A stretch of DNA of 64,000 nucleotides from Chaetorhynchus papuensis (Eukaryota > Chordata > Aves > Passeriformes > Rhipiduridae): the NCBI GenBank assembly GCA_013396525.1, contig VWYX01000350.1:78502-142501 (forward strand), read 5' to 3'. Of this stretch, positions 34,701 to 46,400 are shown piece by piece; the first letter of the stretch is position 1, and each line of letters starts with the position of its first letter. The notes beneath the pieces were generated by a model that had not been told where the DNA came from, did no database searches, and worked only from the letters and a program-made list of their open reading frames with translations. The translations under genes and the position numbers were made by a program.

Positions 34701-37700
34701 CCCTACAAAGACACTGCCATGGCCCAAACTCACACAGAGGGCACACGGGCACACCCGTATGTGGGAATGCTGGTGACAAACACCTCAAAAACACGCAGGG
34801 TCCTGTGTGACCACCTGCCCAGCGCACACCAGGGAGGCACTGCAAAGTTACCTCCATCCAGCACCTGGAGCACTGCAAGGTGCCTGCCCATCCCAGGTTT
34901 AGATGGGCTCAGTCCAGCTGGGAACAAATGTGCTGAAGCATTTATGGGGTTTCTGTGGGGCAGTGGGACATAGTGGTGTTGTTCTTCCTGGGCAGTCTGA
35001 GGCTCTACATGGGGTGAATGAATCCACAGAAACCTGTGTAGGGTCGGTGCTTCAGATCCCCTGGAGCTGGCACAGGGTGGAAGCTGACTGGTGAACAAGG
35101 GCAGCGATGCTGACACTTGGGGCTCCTATGGGGTTTTGTCCTAGTTGTCAGCTGCGTGAAATGGTTTCCACAAGCTTTGAGGCTATTTGGCTTATTCTCT
35201 TGGGCCTTCTTTTGTGTAGAGCATGCTCGCTTCACTGCAGTACATGCTGGAAATGCATGATGCTTCTTAGAAGAAGAAAAGGGTTTTGATGAGAATTTTC
35301 CTTTGATGTGAATGTTAATTGGCAATTTTTGCCTGCCTCTTTGCTGTTGCTTTTGACTAATTTTCTGGGGTTTTTGCTGTTTTTTTAATTTCGGTTTCTT
35401 TCTTTTTTTTGTCTGACTTGCCCTCTGTCCTTCACACCATTTTTTTTTCTTTCTCAAACAGAAGATAAAGCACTGATTTCTTTTTGAATCCTGTTTCAAA
35501 GCTCTTTATGTTCCGATATTTCTCCAGTGTTTATAGCCTAGCAAGTTTTACATCCAACAAAGCAGAAGCTGACGGAGTGTCTCTGATTTCTGTTTTCCCC
35601 TTCAAAGCAACAGGCCCATCTGTACACGCTGTCTTTTCCCAGGATGACAGCAGGAAGGCAATGGGCTGTACTGTTGTTAGAGGATGGAGATGGACTTGGA
35701 GGAGCACAAGCAATTCTGCTGCACTTGATAGCAGTTGCGCAAGGGGGAGGAATAGGTGAATTGCTTGTGTTCAGCAGCCTGTTTTGTACCTGTTTCTTGG
35801 GTTAGAGAGGACAAACAGAGCTATGTACAAGACATCTCCTAAATTTCCATTGCGCAGCAGCAGCTTCTCTGCACTGCATGCCAAAGATAAATTAGCAGGG
35901 ACTGATGGCAAGGGCAGAGGTTGTGTAACTTCATTCAAGAAACAAACACCAGCCTCTTGCCAGTGCTGTCAATATCCTGTGTGTTACCTGGAACTGGAAA
36001 CAGGCTTAATTCATGTTAAAAGATTGAGCAAACAAAGTTGTCTGAATCACTTTGACAGAGAACCTGGCATGAACTTGGAGGAGGTAATTTCAGTTCTTCC
36101 GGTACTTTTGAGTGCAGCTATAAAGCAAAGAGCAATGGGAGAGTACAATGCTGTCCCACGCAGCAACGTGGGGGAGGGCAAGCAGCTCTAGAAACTTAAG
36201 AGTTGTCAGTGAGAGGCAAAAAGAAGACCTGGGGAGCAATGTAGAAGTTTGCAAGCACAGCAACTACCTAAGATCACCTACAAAAGGTAAGTTTTTGAGA
36301 AAACCAGAGGCCTTCCAAGACTGCAAATCATTAATTTGGCCTTTTGTAACAAGATCAAGTCATATGAATGTGAGCATAATAGACATGGCTTGACTGGAGT
36401 GGTATAACTTGTAGCTTAGTCTTGAAGCAGAGAAAACTCACAGAAGTTTAGGACCTGTCAATCGTTAAAGATTACCTAGAGGTGTTTCCAAAGGCACGAT
36501 ACAAAACAGAGAATTATTCCTATGTTTGAAAAATACATTAGCAACTTGGGTGGAGCAACTTAATCACCAAGTTGCTGGAGTAGATATAGGCCAGAAGTTG
36601 CTGCAAGTTTAACTACAAAAATGTTCCCTATGTGGCTAAAAAGTGAAAGCATTCATGAAAATACATATCCAGGAAGGTAATGAGGACAGTAATAGGTAAA
36701 GACTGTCTCTGAGGGAATGCAGAACATGATACAAACACTGAGCAAGCAGTGCAGTAGCTTCAATGGTAACTCCTAAGGGACATAGTTGAAAACAGCCAGA
36801 AATGGCTCCCTCCTTCAGCTGTCCACCTAGAGTTTCTGCCTGAAAGCCTAAAAAGGTATAGTGACCAAGGAACTAACTTCTCCATGGATGAAATTCTGTA
36901 TTAAAGCTCTCTCTGTCACAGTATCATAATAAGAGCTTAGAGACCATAACTGCAACAGCTGTGGATTTTCTAGACAAGCAGGGGCCAAGGGAAGGTGAAG
37001 CCATGGCAAGCCTCACATAACTCTTATCTGAGTTTGTTAAACAAAGGGGGAGGGGAGTTCTCAGGCCTGTGAGACTCTTCCCTTTCTCTCAATATCCAGT
37101 TTCCAGCAGGAGGTGTGTGTCACCCCACAGTAAGCATAGCACTGGCATCTTCTCTTCTATCCCCCTGAAGCACAGAGTCCCAGGCAATGCATATCTTTGA
37201 TCCCTCTGGCCGGCAGGTCCTTGGTTTATGCACTCAGCAGTTCAGCTCTTCCTTAGGACACTGGGGAAAGGGGGCAGCTGCAACCAGCTGGAGAGCTGTG
37301 AGGCAGGATAGGAGTTGCAACTGATTTTGCTGGAAAAGGAGGAAAGGCTGTACGGCGGTGCTGACAAGTGGAAGGCTGCAGGGGGAAGGTGTGGAAAGCC
37401 AGAGCAGCTCCAGAAAAGGCTGACACGTGTCACATCTTGAAATACTGTTGATTGTGAGAATGGCTCTACAGACCAGTTTTATGATGAAGACGTTCAAAAT
37501 ACAAGCACTAAGCTTTCTCCAATAAAGACTACGGCGTGACTGCTTATTAGAAAAATGATTGCTTTCCATTAGGCATAAAAGAATCCCATTACCCAGCACT
37601 CAAGGTACAATAAGTAGTGCAGAAAATCATACTATGTCTGAAAGGAAGGTGATTTTGGTGGAACAGCATTTTCAAACTCCCCAGTGTATCCCTTCTAGTC

Positions 37701-40700
37701 ATGTAGTGCATTTTCCTGTACACGTTCAATGATTGTGGCCCAGTAGAGGGTTCCCAGGGGATAAGTGCAATAAGTGGGGAGGCAGTGAGGCACTGGGGGT
37801 ATTGTTACAGTGTCAGGTGAACACACAGTTGGTGATCTACTCAGACAACTGCTGTTATCTGTAAAATCAGCTGTGCTATCTTGTAACATGAACTTGCATT
37901 GCATATCTGCTTAAATATTAATTTTTGAGGCGATAAGACCAGTTGAGAGTGGGTGCTCTTATGTCAAGAGACAAAGTGGATGTCCCTGTGTGAAAGGCCT
38001 GCATTCACTTCTTGCAGATACTTAGGTATGTTTTAGCTCTGAACCTTTCAGAGACCAGCCATAGCCTCTTCCCTCCTGTGCCCGTGCCTGCTCGCTTTCA
38101 GCAGTACTTTTCCATGCCACCTGAGGAGAAGGTAGGCTGCTCAGCCTTCTCTTCCAACCCACGACCCACAACATCCCTAGGAATATTTAGCAAGCTAAAG
38201 GAGTCTCATGTCCAAGTGTGAACAGTAAATTGTTCCCATGTGAAGTCTGGTGTAAGTAGGCGTACCAAACAAAAAGGAACACAGATACTAAATGGAGTTC
38301 ATGATCCCCTTGGTCACAAGTTTCATTTATGTCTTTTTAAATTAGAGAGTAAAGATTTGCTTTTACTACTGGGTTGTCATTAATTTTATTTCAGTAGATC
38401 TAGTGCTCAACATGCAAAATATCAGTACAGTTACTTCTTCAGCATAAAATTAAAAAAAAAAATTGTAACATCTAATGGTTCATCTTTTACAAGCAGTTAA
38501 TTTTGAATATTGTTTTCCTATTTTTTTTCTTTCTAACACCTATGCCAAACACGTTAAGCAGTTAAATAAGTTTTGAAGTACAGTGTGAAGACAAAATTCT
38601 GATTCAAACAGCGCTTTGAGCATTTTTGTTTGCAGAGTGTTCATCCCAGAGCAGCTGCAGCAGCCCTGGGGAGGCAGGCTGGTGGCTGGGCTATATATGT
38701 ACATGTCACCTGCTTCTGTAGCATACCATCAGGCACCAACACCTCCTCTGCTCCCAGCAGGCAGCCCCGCTTCGACCTGAGCCCCGGCTGCCTACCAGCA
38801 CCACCTGCCTGAGTGCACACAGCCCTGGGGAGTGATTCTGCAGCAGCCCCTGGGCCATCAGCCTTGCCTCATTGTGGCAAGGACTGGTGGCTGTGAGAGC
38901 ACTGGGATCCAGCCCTGCTGCAAGCAAGCACCTCCTGGGAGGTATACAGAGTGCAGCAGCACTGGAAATTTCCTTCCAGGGAGAGCCACAGGATTAGGAT
39001 GACATTTTTCCAGCAGAGCGGGTACCTGGACAGGGTGCTGTGGCCTGAGCACTGCTCTGGGGGCTGTGTGGCCCTGCAGGACAAAGACAATTCTGTGATC
39101 TCTGCCAGCACAACCACCAGCACACGAGTTGTTGTACCATTACAGTGGAGCTGGTTTTTTGTTTGGGAAAGCACAGCCAAGCAGACAACTGGGTGTGATG
39201 CACATTTCAGTCACCCTACGTTTGTCACCACCAAATACTGGCCATCATTTCACTCCTCCTTCCCAAGTATCCTCTATGGACAATGGTCAGGGACAGACAG
39301 TATGTTTGATAGATCCTTTTCTGATGGAGTGCAGCAGTTCTTGTGTTCCTATTAACTATTCTTCTTCAAAAGATAAGAGATCATGAAAGTTGCTTGACGG
39401 GAACAACCTATTTACTCTGCCATTATACTAAAACCTTGACATTCCCTGGAATCCCAGAATTACTAACACGGCTCTTATCTCTTGTAACCATTAATGCTAA
39501 TTTCTTAAGGTGGCTGTTAGATGCCACATCTATGCTTACTACAAGAAAAAAAGAAAAAAGAAAGGGGGGAGGGTTGGGGAAGGCTGGAAAAGAAAGCAAG
39601 GTATTTTGGAAAGATAAAAGAAAGTTATTTTCCTTGGCCATGGAAGTTAGTCTCTCACTGCTTTTTCTTTTTCTAAATGCAATAGGACAGGCTGGATGGA
39701 AATCACACCAAGAAATCTCCAGCTTTATCATAGTGTAGTCTATGGGATCCTGGTCCTCCCTCCCCCTTCCCAATAGTCAGAAAACACAACCAGAAAATTC
39801 AGCAGATGAATAGTCAAGCACAAGGGACTCCAGAGGCGGGAGGCTGCAGCCATGCTACCTGCTCTTCCAAAACTTCATCCCTTCTCCTGAAGGCCTCTAC
39901 AAGCCAGAAATGTTTCTCTTACATGCTGATGTGTTTTGGGAGCATGTATCTTTTAAGATCAAAAAGGATATTTCTAGTATCAGCTATTTGTCCTGTAGTA
40001 TTACCAACTCACAAACTTGCTTCCAAGTTTAAACGATAATTTTGGTTCATACTGAATATGTGGCATCACCACAATTTTGTCACTGAAAAACTCTGTTGAA
40101 AGATTTAAATTCACAAAACTGAGGAAGCAGAAAACCACAGCTGCAACAGCTCTTATACGTTGCTTTTATCTACTTGTACTGTATTCCCTGTCCTTCTCTA
40201 AACACATCACTGTTGTATTGAAGCTTCTTCTGCAGATTAATTAGCAAAGTAATGAGTATGTTTTATCCATTCTTTCTCCCTCCCCATCCTCAGGGCATAT
40301 ACAGACATTGGCCAGCTCGCTCTTGAAAATTATACATGTTGTGATGTTATTTATGAAGGTCAGATTAATTAAGTATTGCTTTATGTATAACTGCAGTTTG
40401 GAGTGGTGTTATGATGTTTACGTTAGCATTCAATTTCCAGTTCCACAGTCATTGAGAAAACAGCTCTATTGTAAACAATTCCCTCGTGCCAGGAATGCAT
40501 TTCCTCCGTGAATAAGGTCATGTGAGATGAATACAAACCAGGTAACTTGGGGAGGGCAGACATCAGTTTCCATTGGCATTATTTCAAAGAATCAAAAAGG
40601 TTTGCTGGGAATTCATTGGTAACTTGTATGGAGTTCATAAGGTCTTCCCCTTTGAATGCATTTCTCACACAGAAGTCAACAACACTTTACAATGCAGGGA

Positions 40701-42419
40701 ACAATAGCAAACATTATCACAGCTGCACTGTCAATCCCAAGATTGCTAAAGTGGCCTCTCAGCCAGAAGAAAAAAGCAGTATGGATTTTTCCATGAAATC
40801 TACTATAAGGAAACTTCCCCATTAGTCCAGTAAGCTGTGAACATTTAACTGTGACTGAACAGGACCGTATCACAAGTTCAAGGATTCTAAAGGTCCCCTA
40901 CCAATGTTTAACCTTCATTTTACTGGGAGCTTAGTGCAGATGATTTTTTGCATTCACATCCTCACCTCACCTCGATCTTGAAAGTTACATTTTGAAAGAC
41001 ACATTTACTTCTGTCTGCTTTGCTCTATCTCTGTACTGCTGACATTTGAGCTTTGAAAGCCTCAACGTCTTTTGTGGTGGAAGTCTATAAATAGTCTATA
41101 GTTATTATCTGATTAATCTCCTCTTTCGTGTCAATTTGATATTGTTGGAAAGACAGCACTTATAGACTGTCCTGTAAATAAAAGAGGAAATGAACATATT
41201 TGGTTGCTGCTTTTTCCTGTCCACATCTTATTCTGACTTCTGCTAACAACACAATTAACATACTTCTCTTAGATGGATCACTAATCAACTTCCATTGATG
41301 TCACCCTAGCAGCTAGCATTTTATTATGCACAATATCTTCTTCTCACCTCCTTGTGCCTCCCCCTCTGAAGCACTGGGCTTGAAATGCCACCAAAGACGT
41401 ATTCCAGGTCAATCCCATTTCAAGACTAATCCTTGGTTTTCTCATCCTTTTACTGCGCCAAATTCAGGTTCTTTGTTCTCACCCTGAAAACTGCATAATC
41501 CCTGCCCACAACTCTGTTTCCATTTCCACCTACTCACTACTTCTAATCTCCTCCTCTACAATATTATTTTCACGCCCTTCTGCACACCCTCTTGCCTAGG
41601 GGATTTTAGTTTTTCCTTTGTTTTGTTTTTTTTTTTTGGGGGGGACTCTTTTGTACAAGCTAATGACTGCGTATTAACTAGTGAGAAGAAGTAATCTGAG
41701 TAAGTTTTTCAGTTACAAATAACTATAACTTAAATGAAAAAAATACCAAATGCAGGCATTTATACTAAATAAATATCTAAATATCTAAGTCAAATATATG
41801 GAATTATTTTAGTCAAACTACTCTGGGGTTTTTGTTTTGTTTGTTTTAATATTTGTTCTAATATTCTGCCTTAAAGCTGAAAACCATGCTTTTATCTTCT
41901 TTTAATGTGAATAACATGAAAAACCTGTAGTATCACTCAGCAGGGAACACCATGCTGAAAAAAAATTTGTGTTTAGAAGAAGAGAGCAGCATGAACTCCA
42001 ACTGCAGCCAGCAGAACCCATGGGAGCTCAACCACTGCGCAAACCAAATCCCACGGAACCTGTATCTGTTTTTACTAGAGCGATGATAGCTTTAAAACAT
42101 GCCGTGATAGAGTCTGTTAATTATCTTGCATAAAGGGTTTATGCTTTCTACCTCACTGACACACGATATTTCCCATACAGGGGAGAGCTCTCTGTTCTTA
42201 TCCCATTCCGAGTGCACAGTGCAGGAGCGTTCTGACACATCTCCACCATTCTCGTCATGTCAATTGGTAACCTCAGGCAATGTATTAACAAGTTTGTGTA
42301 CAAACAGGTGCTTCATGCTCCGGCCGAGAAGTTTGTGTGAAGACCTCTGAGCAACCTCCCAGTATCTGAAGGGAACCCACAGGGAAGACAGAGAGGGACT
42401 CTTTGTCGAGAACTGTAGA
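31721..42419. other. Intergenic DNA between VPS4B and KDSR
   Basis: I found no coding exon, RNA gene or clear LINE/LTR in these 10.7 kb. GC-richer stretches at about 34,500-35,110, 37,230-37,450 and 38,630-39,310 have frames open on both strands but no domain or splice-bounded pattern. A short (GTT)n run lies at about 34,470-34,485. The two genes run in the same direction, so KDSR regulatory DNA probably sits in the right part. Confidence 0.6.
34470..34485. repeat. Short (GTT)n microsatellite
   Basis: Five to six TTG/GTT units in a row. Simple repeat without other features. Confidence 0.65.
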
Positions 42420-43126
42420 NNNNNNNNNNNNNNNNNNNNNNNNNNNNNNNNNNNNNNNNNNNNNNNNNNNNNNNNNNNNNNNNNNNNNNNNNNNNNNNNN
42501 NNNNNNNNNNNNNNNNNNNNNNNNNNNNNNNNNNNNNNNNNNNNNNNNNNNNNNNNNNNNNNNNNNNNNNNNNNNNNNNNNNNNNNNNNNNNNNNNNNNN
42601 NNNNNNNNNNNNNNNNNNNNNNNNNNNNNNNNNNNNNNNNNNNNNNNNNNNNNNNNNNNNNNNNNNNNNNNNNNNNNNNNNNNNNNNNNNNNNNNNNNNN
42701 NNNNNNNNNNNNNNNNNNNNNNNNNNNNNNNNNNNNNNNNNNNNNNNNNNNNNNNNNNNNNNNNNNNNNNNNNNNNNNNNNNNNNNNNNNNNNNNNNNNN
42801 NNNNNNNNNNNNNNNNNNNNNNNNNNNNNNNNNNNNNNNNNNNNNNNNNNNNNNNNNNNNNNNNNNNNNNNNNNNNNNNNNNNNNNNNNNNNNNNNNNNN
42901 NNNNNNNNNNNNNNNNNNNNNNNNNNNNNNNNNNNNNNNNNNNNNNNNNNNNNNNNNNNNNNNNNNNNNNNNNNNNNNNNNNNNNNNNNNNNNNNNNNNN
43001 NNNNNNNNNNNNNNNNNNNNNNNNNNNNNNNNNNNNNNNNNNNNNNNNNNNNNNNNNNNNNNNNNNNNNNNNNNNNNNNNNNNNNNNNNNNNNNNNNNNN
43101 NNNNNNNNNNNNNNNNNNNNNNNNNN
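42420..43126. other. Assembly gap (707 N)
   Basis: All bases are N. The right flank is extremely GC-rich with (CCT)n repeats, so the gap probably represents a hard-to-sequence part of the KDSR CpG island, including some promoter or 5' UTR. True length is unknown. Long frames that cross it are meaningless. Confidence 0.97.
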
Positions 43127-43154
43127 GGCGGCGGCGCGGCGGCCGGGCCCTGCC

Positions 43155-43176
43155 CCTCCTCCTCCTCCTCCTCCTC
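43155..43176. repeat. (CCT)n repeat by the gap
   Basis: About seven CCT/CTC units close to the gap edge. On the other strand this is a G-rich (AGG)n tract, a typical cause of sequencing failure. Confidence 0.8.
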
Positions 43177-43370
43177 TTCCCGCCGGCCGCCGCCTCCTCC
43201 GCGCCGCGCTCGCTGCCTCCCGCCGCGGCACTGCCGTCCCCGCCGGTCCCGCCGCGGCACGGGCAGGCGGACGGGCGGCCCCGCGACCTCCGCGCCGCTG
43301 CACCCGCCCGAGGGGCTCGGCCCCCCGGCCGCCCGCCCGCTGCTCCTTCTCCGCCGGCGCAGCCCGAGCC

Positions 43371-43478
43371 ATGCTGCTCCTGGCCGCCGCCTTCATCGTG
43401 GCCTTCGTCCTCCTCCTCTACATGGTGTCGCCGCTTATCAGCCCCAAGTCTCTCAAGCTGCCCGGCGCGCACGTCGTG
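43371..43478 (+). CDS. KDSR: KDSR coding exon 1 (membrane anchor)
   Basis: Encodes residues 1-36, MLLLAAAFIVAFVLLLYMVS and on to LPGAHVV. The hydrophobic run is the ER anchor. The ATG has G at -3. Donor GTGAGT, phase 0. Confidence 0.95.
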
Positions 43479-46400
43479 GTGAGTGCGGCGCCCCTCGGGA
43501 AGGGCGCGGGGCGGGGATCCCCTGTCCCGCTCCGCCGCGGGAGGAGGCAGCGGGAGGGCGCTGCCGCTCGGCCTCGGCGCTGGGGGAGGCAGCGGGGGGG
43601 CTCCCGAGCCGCCCGCCCTGCGCCGGGAAAGGGAAGGAAGGAAGGAAGCCGCTCCCTCCGAGGTGGGGGGCGCAGGCTGCGGGCAGTGCCCCGCTGGCAG
43701 CCGGGGGTATGGCCGCAGGAATCCCGCTGCAGGAGCGGGGCATGGAAGGGAGGTTTGGGGGCACCCGGAGCGGGGCTGGGGGCCGGGCAGTGCCAGCCGT
43801 GGGGGTGCCCGCGGGTCCGCGATTCCACGGAGAGGAATCGTGGGAAGCTGGCGGTGGCACCCCGAGCTATCAAAACACGGGAGCCACAAGTCCCGGGCGA
43901 TAAGGAAATGACCTGTCCCCATGGCTCTGACAACCGCTGTGTGTGTCCCGGTTGGCTTAAGGCGATGGTCTGAGTCACCATCTTCCAGTCTTAGCGCTGA
44001 CTTTTTGAGACATTGCTTTTGTCGTGCCCAAGCCACCGGTTACCTTGAGTTTTCTTTTCTTTCAGCCTCTCCCAGTACCCACAAGTGCTGTGTGTACACA
44101 CGCATAGACCAAAGGCCAAATCTGTGATTTCCTTGGTCTAAAAACCCAAGTCAGATATGAGGAAATGGAAAAACCAATACAAAGGAAGTGGTCAGATGAC
44201 ACTTAGGTGCCCTTTCATCTTTAAACACATAGATATGGATGTCTTTGAGCAGTATTTTGACAAGATGGTAGAAGGAAGTCTTTGGAAGAGCCTACTGTTG
44301 AAAGAGTCCATGAGTAGTAAACCACTGGAAGTTGCATGAGTATGTGGCTTGGGAGGAGGGGGATGGTTGAAAGGGGAATACTACCCAGGTGCTTTCAGAG
44401 GGATCACAGTAGTGAATTTGGGCACATGACAGCAAGTGAGTTAAGTGGTTCAAAGATTCAGGGTCCTAGAATCAGCTTTCTTAGTTTATCTCTGAATCTC
44501 CAGGGTATGTGCTCTGCAAAGAAGCTGCAGTTTACTCTTTGTTTAAATTTACTGTAAGTGAGTAGTTTTGGTTTGGTTTTTTTTCATTATTATTTTTTGG
44601 AGTTCCTCTTTGGAGGATGGAGCTGTCCCCAGAATGATTTAGATGTTTCCAAGTTGCAACAGTGCTCCCAAGTTGCTTTATGCAGTATGTGTTAATTTGA
44701 GTGCTGTAAGTGGCTTTACAGCATCATGTTCTGTGTGAGGTGTGTTCAAGGTTGCATTAAGGTTCTTGGGTTATGGCTCTTACCCCACAGGAGTAATGAT
44801 TATTAAGGCAAAGGTGAGGGGGACTTATAGGCTTTCTGTGACTTGTATGAAGAACTAGAATAGCAAACACAAAAAGTTAAATGGATTTTATTTCTTTCTT
44901 GTTTCTGTGCTTGGTTTTATTTATTTACATATGCAGTGATAACACGAAGTTTTGTTCATTCTGTATTGTGATTGAACTCTTTAAAAGCTACTGTGCTGGT
45001 TCTTCTAATCAGAAGGGTTCATTTAAACAAGTTCCCATTGCAAATGATGAGACTATTCTTGTTGGAGAAGCCTCTCTGTAACCATTGCTGCTAATTAGCA
45101 GTTGAAGCTCAATTTGGTACTAGTGGAAGTGTAAAAAACAGTTTTCCTGCAAGTCCTGTAAAATTAGGAGTTCAACTAGAAAAGTAACTATATGAACATA
45201 TTGATGAAGAAAAAGGCTGTAAGATATATCCAGCTTGATAATACAAATAAAAATCTGCAGGCAAACAGTTTTATTGATGCCACCACTTGTAGAACTGCTT
45301 ATTCTATTTTGACTTCAGTTATGCTCTTAAACTGTTCATGCAAACTAATGAAATGTGGAACAGTTGGTTTGGAGGTCACTAGTTCTTAGATGTGTAGATG
45401 CTGTTAATAGTGCTTGACACTTGTACATGTGGATTTCAGATTCGCTAATGTCATGCATAAGGAAAAGTATTGGATGATGGTGATGTAAATCAGAAATATT
45501 ATTCAAGAATACTTTCCATGTTGTGTGTGTAAAGTGAGTTCTTTAATCATACGCTGGGAGTGAATGTTCTCTGCTGCTGAAATGACTGAGAGACTTCATG
45601 AAAATATTTAAGGACCGTAACATTATATAAGGGCTTCTTTGAAGTCTTCTCACAGAAAAATATCAAAACCTGCTTGAGTATCAGGCCTCAGTTAAACCCA
45701 CTATTGAAATAAATAAAAGAATAATGATCTATAAATTGTGTATATAGCTGCTTGAGCCCTTTCAAGAGGGCAAGTGATTGTCATTGCACACTGAGTATAA
45801 TTTTTCAAAATATAGTTGAATAAATTGCTTTACTGAAGCAGAAAAAGTCAGTCTTCCCTGGAAACATTTCTTTCCAGGGGTCTGTTTGAAGTATAATGAA
45901 AATTTATCTGTTACATTTTTGAGGGAAGGTCATTGGGCAACTTCAGAGGCTGTTACATACCAGTTACTGAATTTTCAACTTTAGTCAGCATTCTTTCCAC
46001 TTTTAATCCCTCAGAAAAATTATTTCTCTTCACTCCTAACAGTTATGGTTAGTACATGTTTGAGTTATGGCTAAATAACTGACTCTGACTGCCATTTGGG
46101 ATAGGAATTTGAAGCAGGAAAGTAGTGGGTTTTTTTTCTGTGTCCTCTCCTGGGGTCATTTGCATGATGGAAGCCCTTGCTATGTTAGGCGAGACATGGT
46201 TTCTGGAGAAATCATAGGATTATAAGAGTCTCTTTTTCTTAGAAAAGAATAGGAGTGCTATTCAGAGGGAGAGTCTAGAGAACTCCAAATTACTCATCGT
46301 CTAATCTTGTGGGTTCCCCCCCTGCCCCATCCTTATCTGCTGTGTATTTTCTTTACCCCAGCTAGCACCATTAAATGGTAAGGGCTTCTCTGCTCTTAAA

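Larger units (their letters stand above)
43127..43910 (+). promoter_or_regulatory. KDSR: KDSR CpG-island promoter (right part)
   Basis: CpG-dense, GC-rich sequence surrounds the first exon and extends about 430 bases into intron 1. The left part is hidden by the gap, so the transcription start cannot be placed. A (CCT)n run is at 43,155-43,176 and four GGAA units are at 43,632-43,647. No TATA box is seen. Confidence 0.8.

Noticed and set aside
34656..35116. GC-richer block with frames on both strands
   Set aside because: No domain, no consistent strand and no exon boundaries. Left as intergenic sequence.
37234..37450. G-rich stretch with a weak GGGGGCAGC CTCF-like word
   Set aside because: The upstream half of the motif is wrong (GGGGAAA in place of CCASYAG), so no site is called.
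42260..44036. Long open frames of 315-583 residues on both strands
   Set aside because: They run through 707 N translated as X and through the GC-rich KDSR island. They have no real sequence support.
45856..45879. 9-bp inverted repeat CCCTGGAAA / TTTCCAGGG
   Set aside because: Stem is short enough to be expected by chance in this much sequence.
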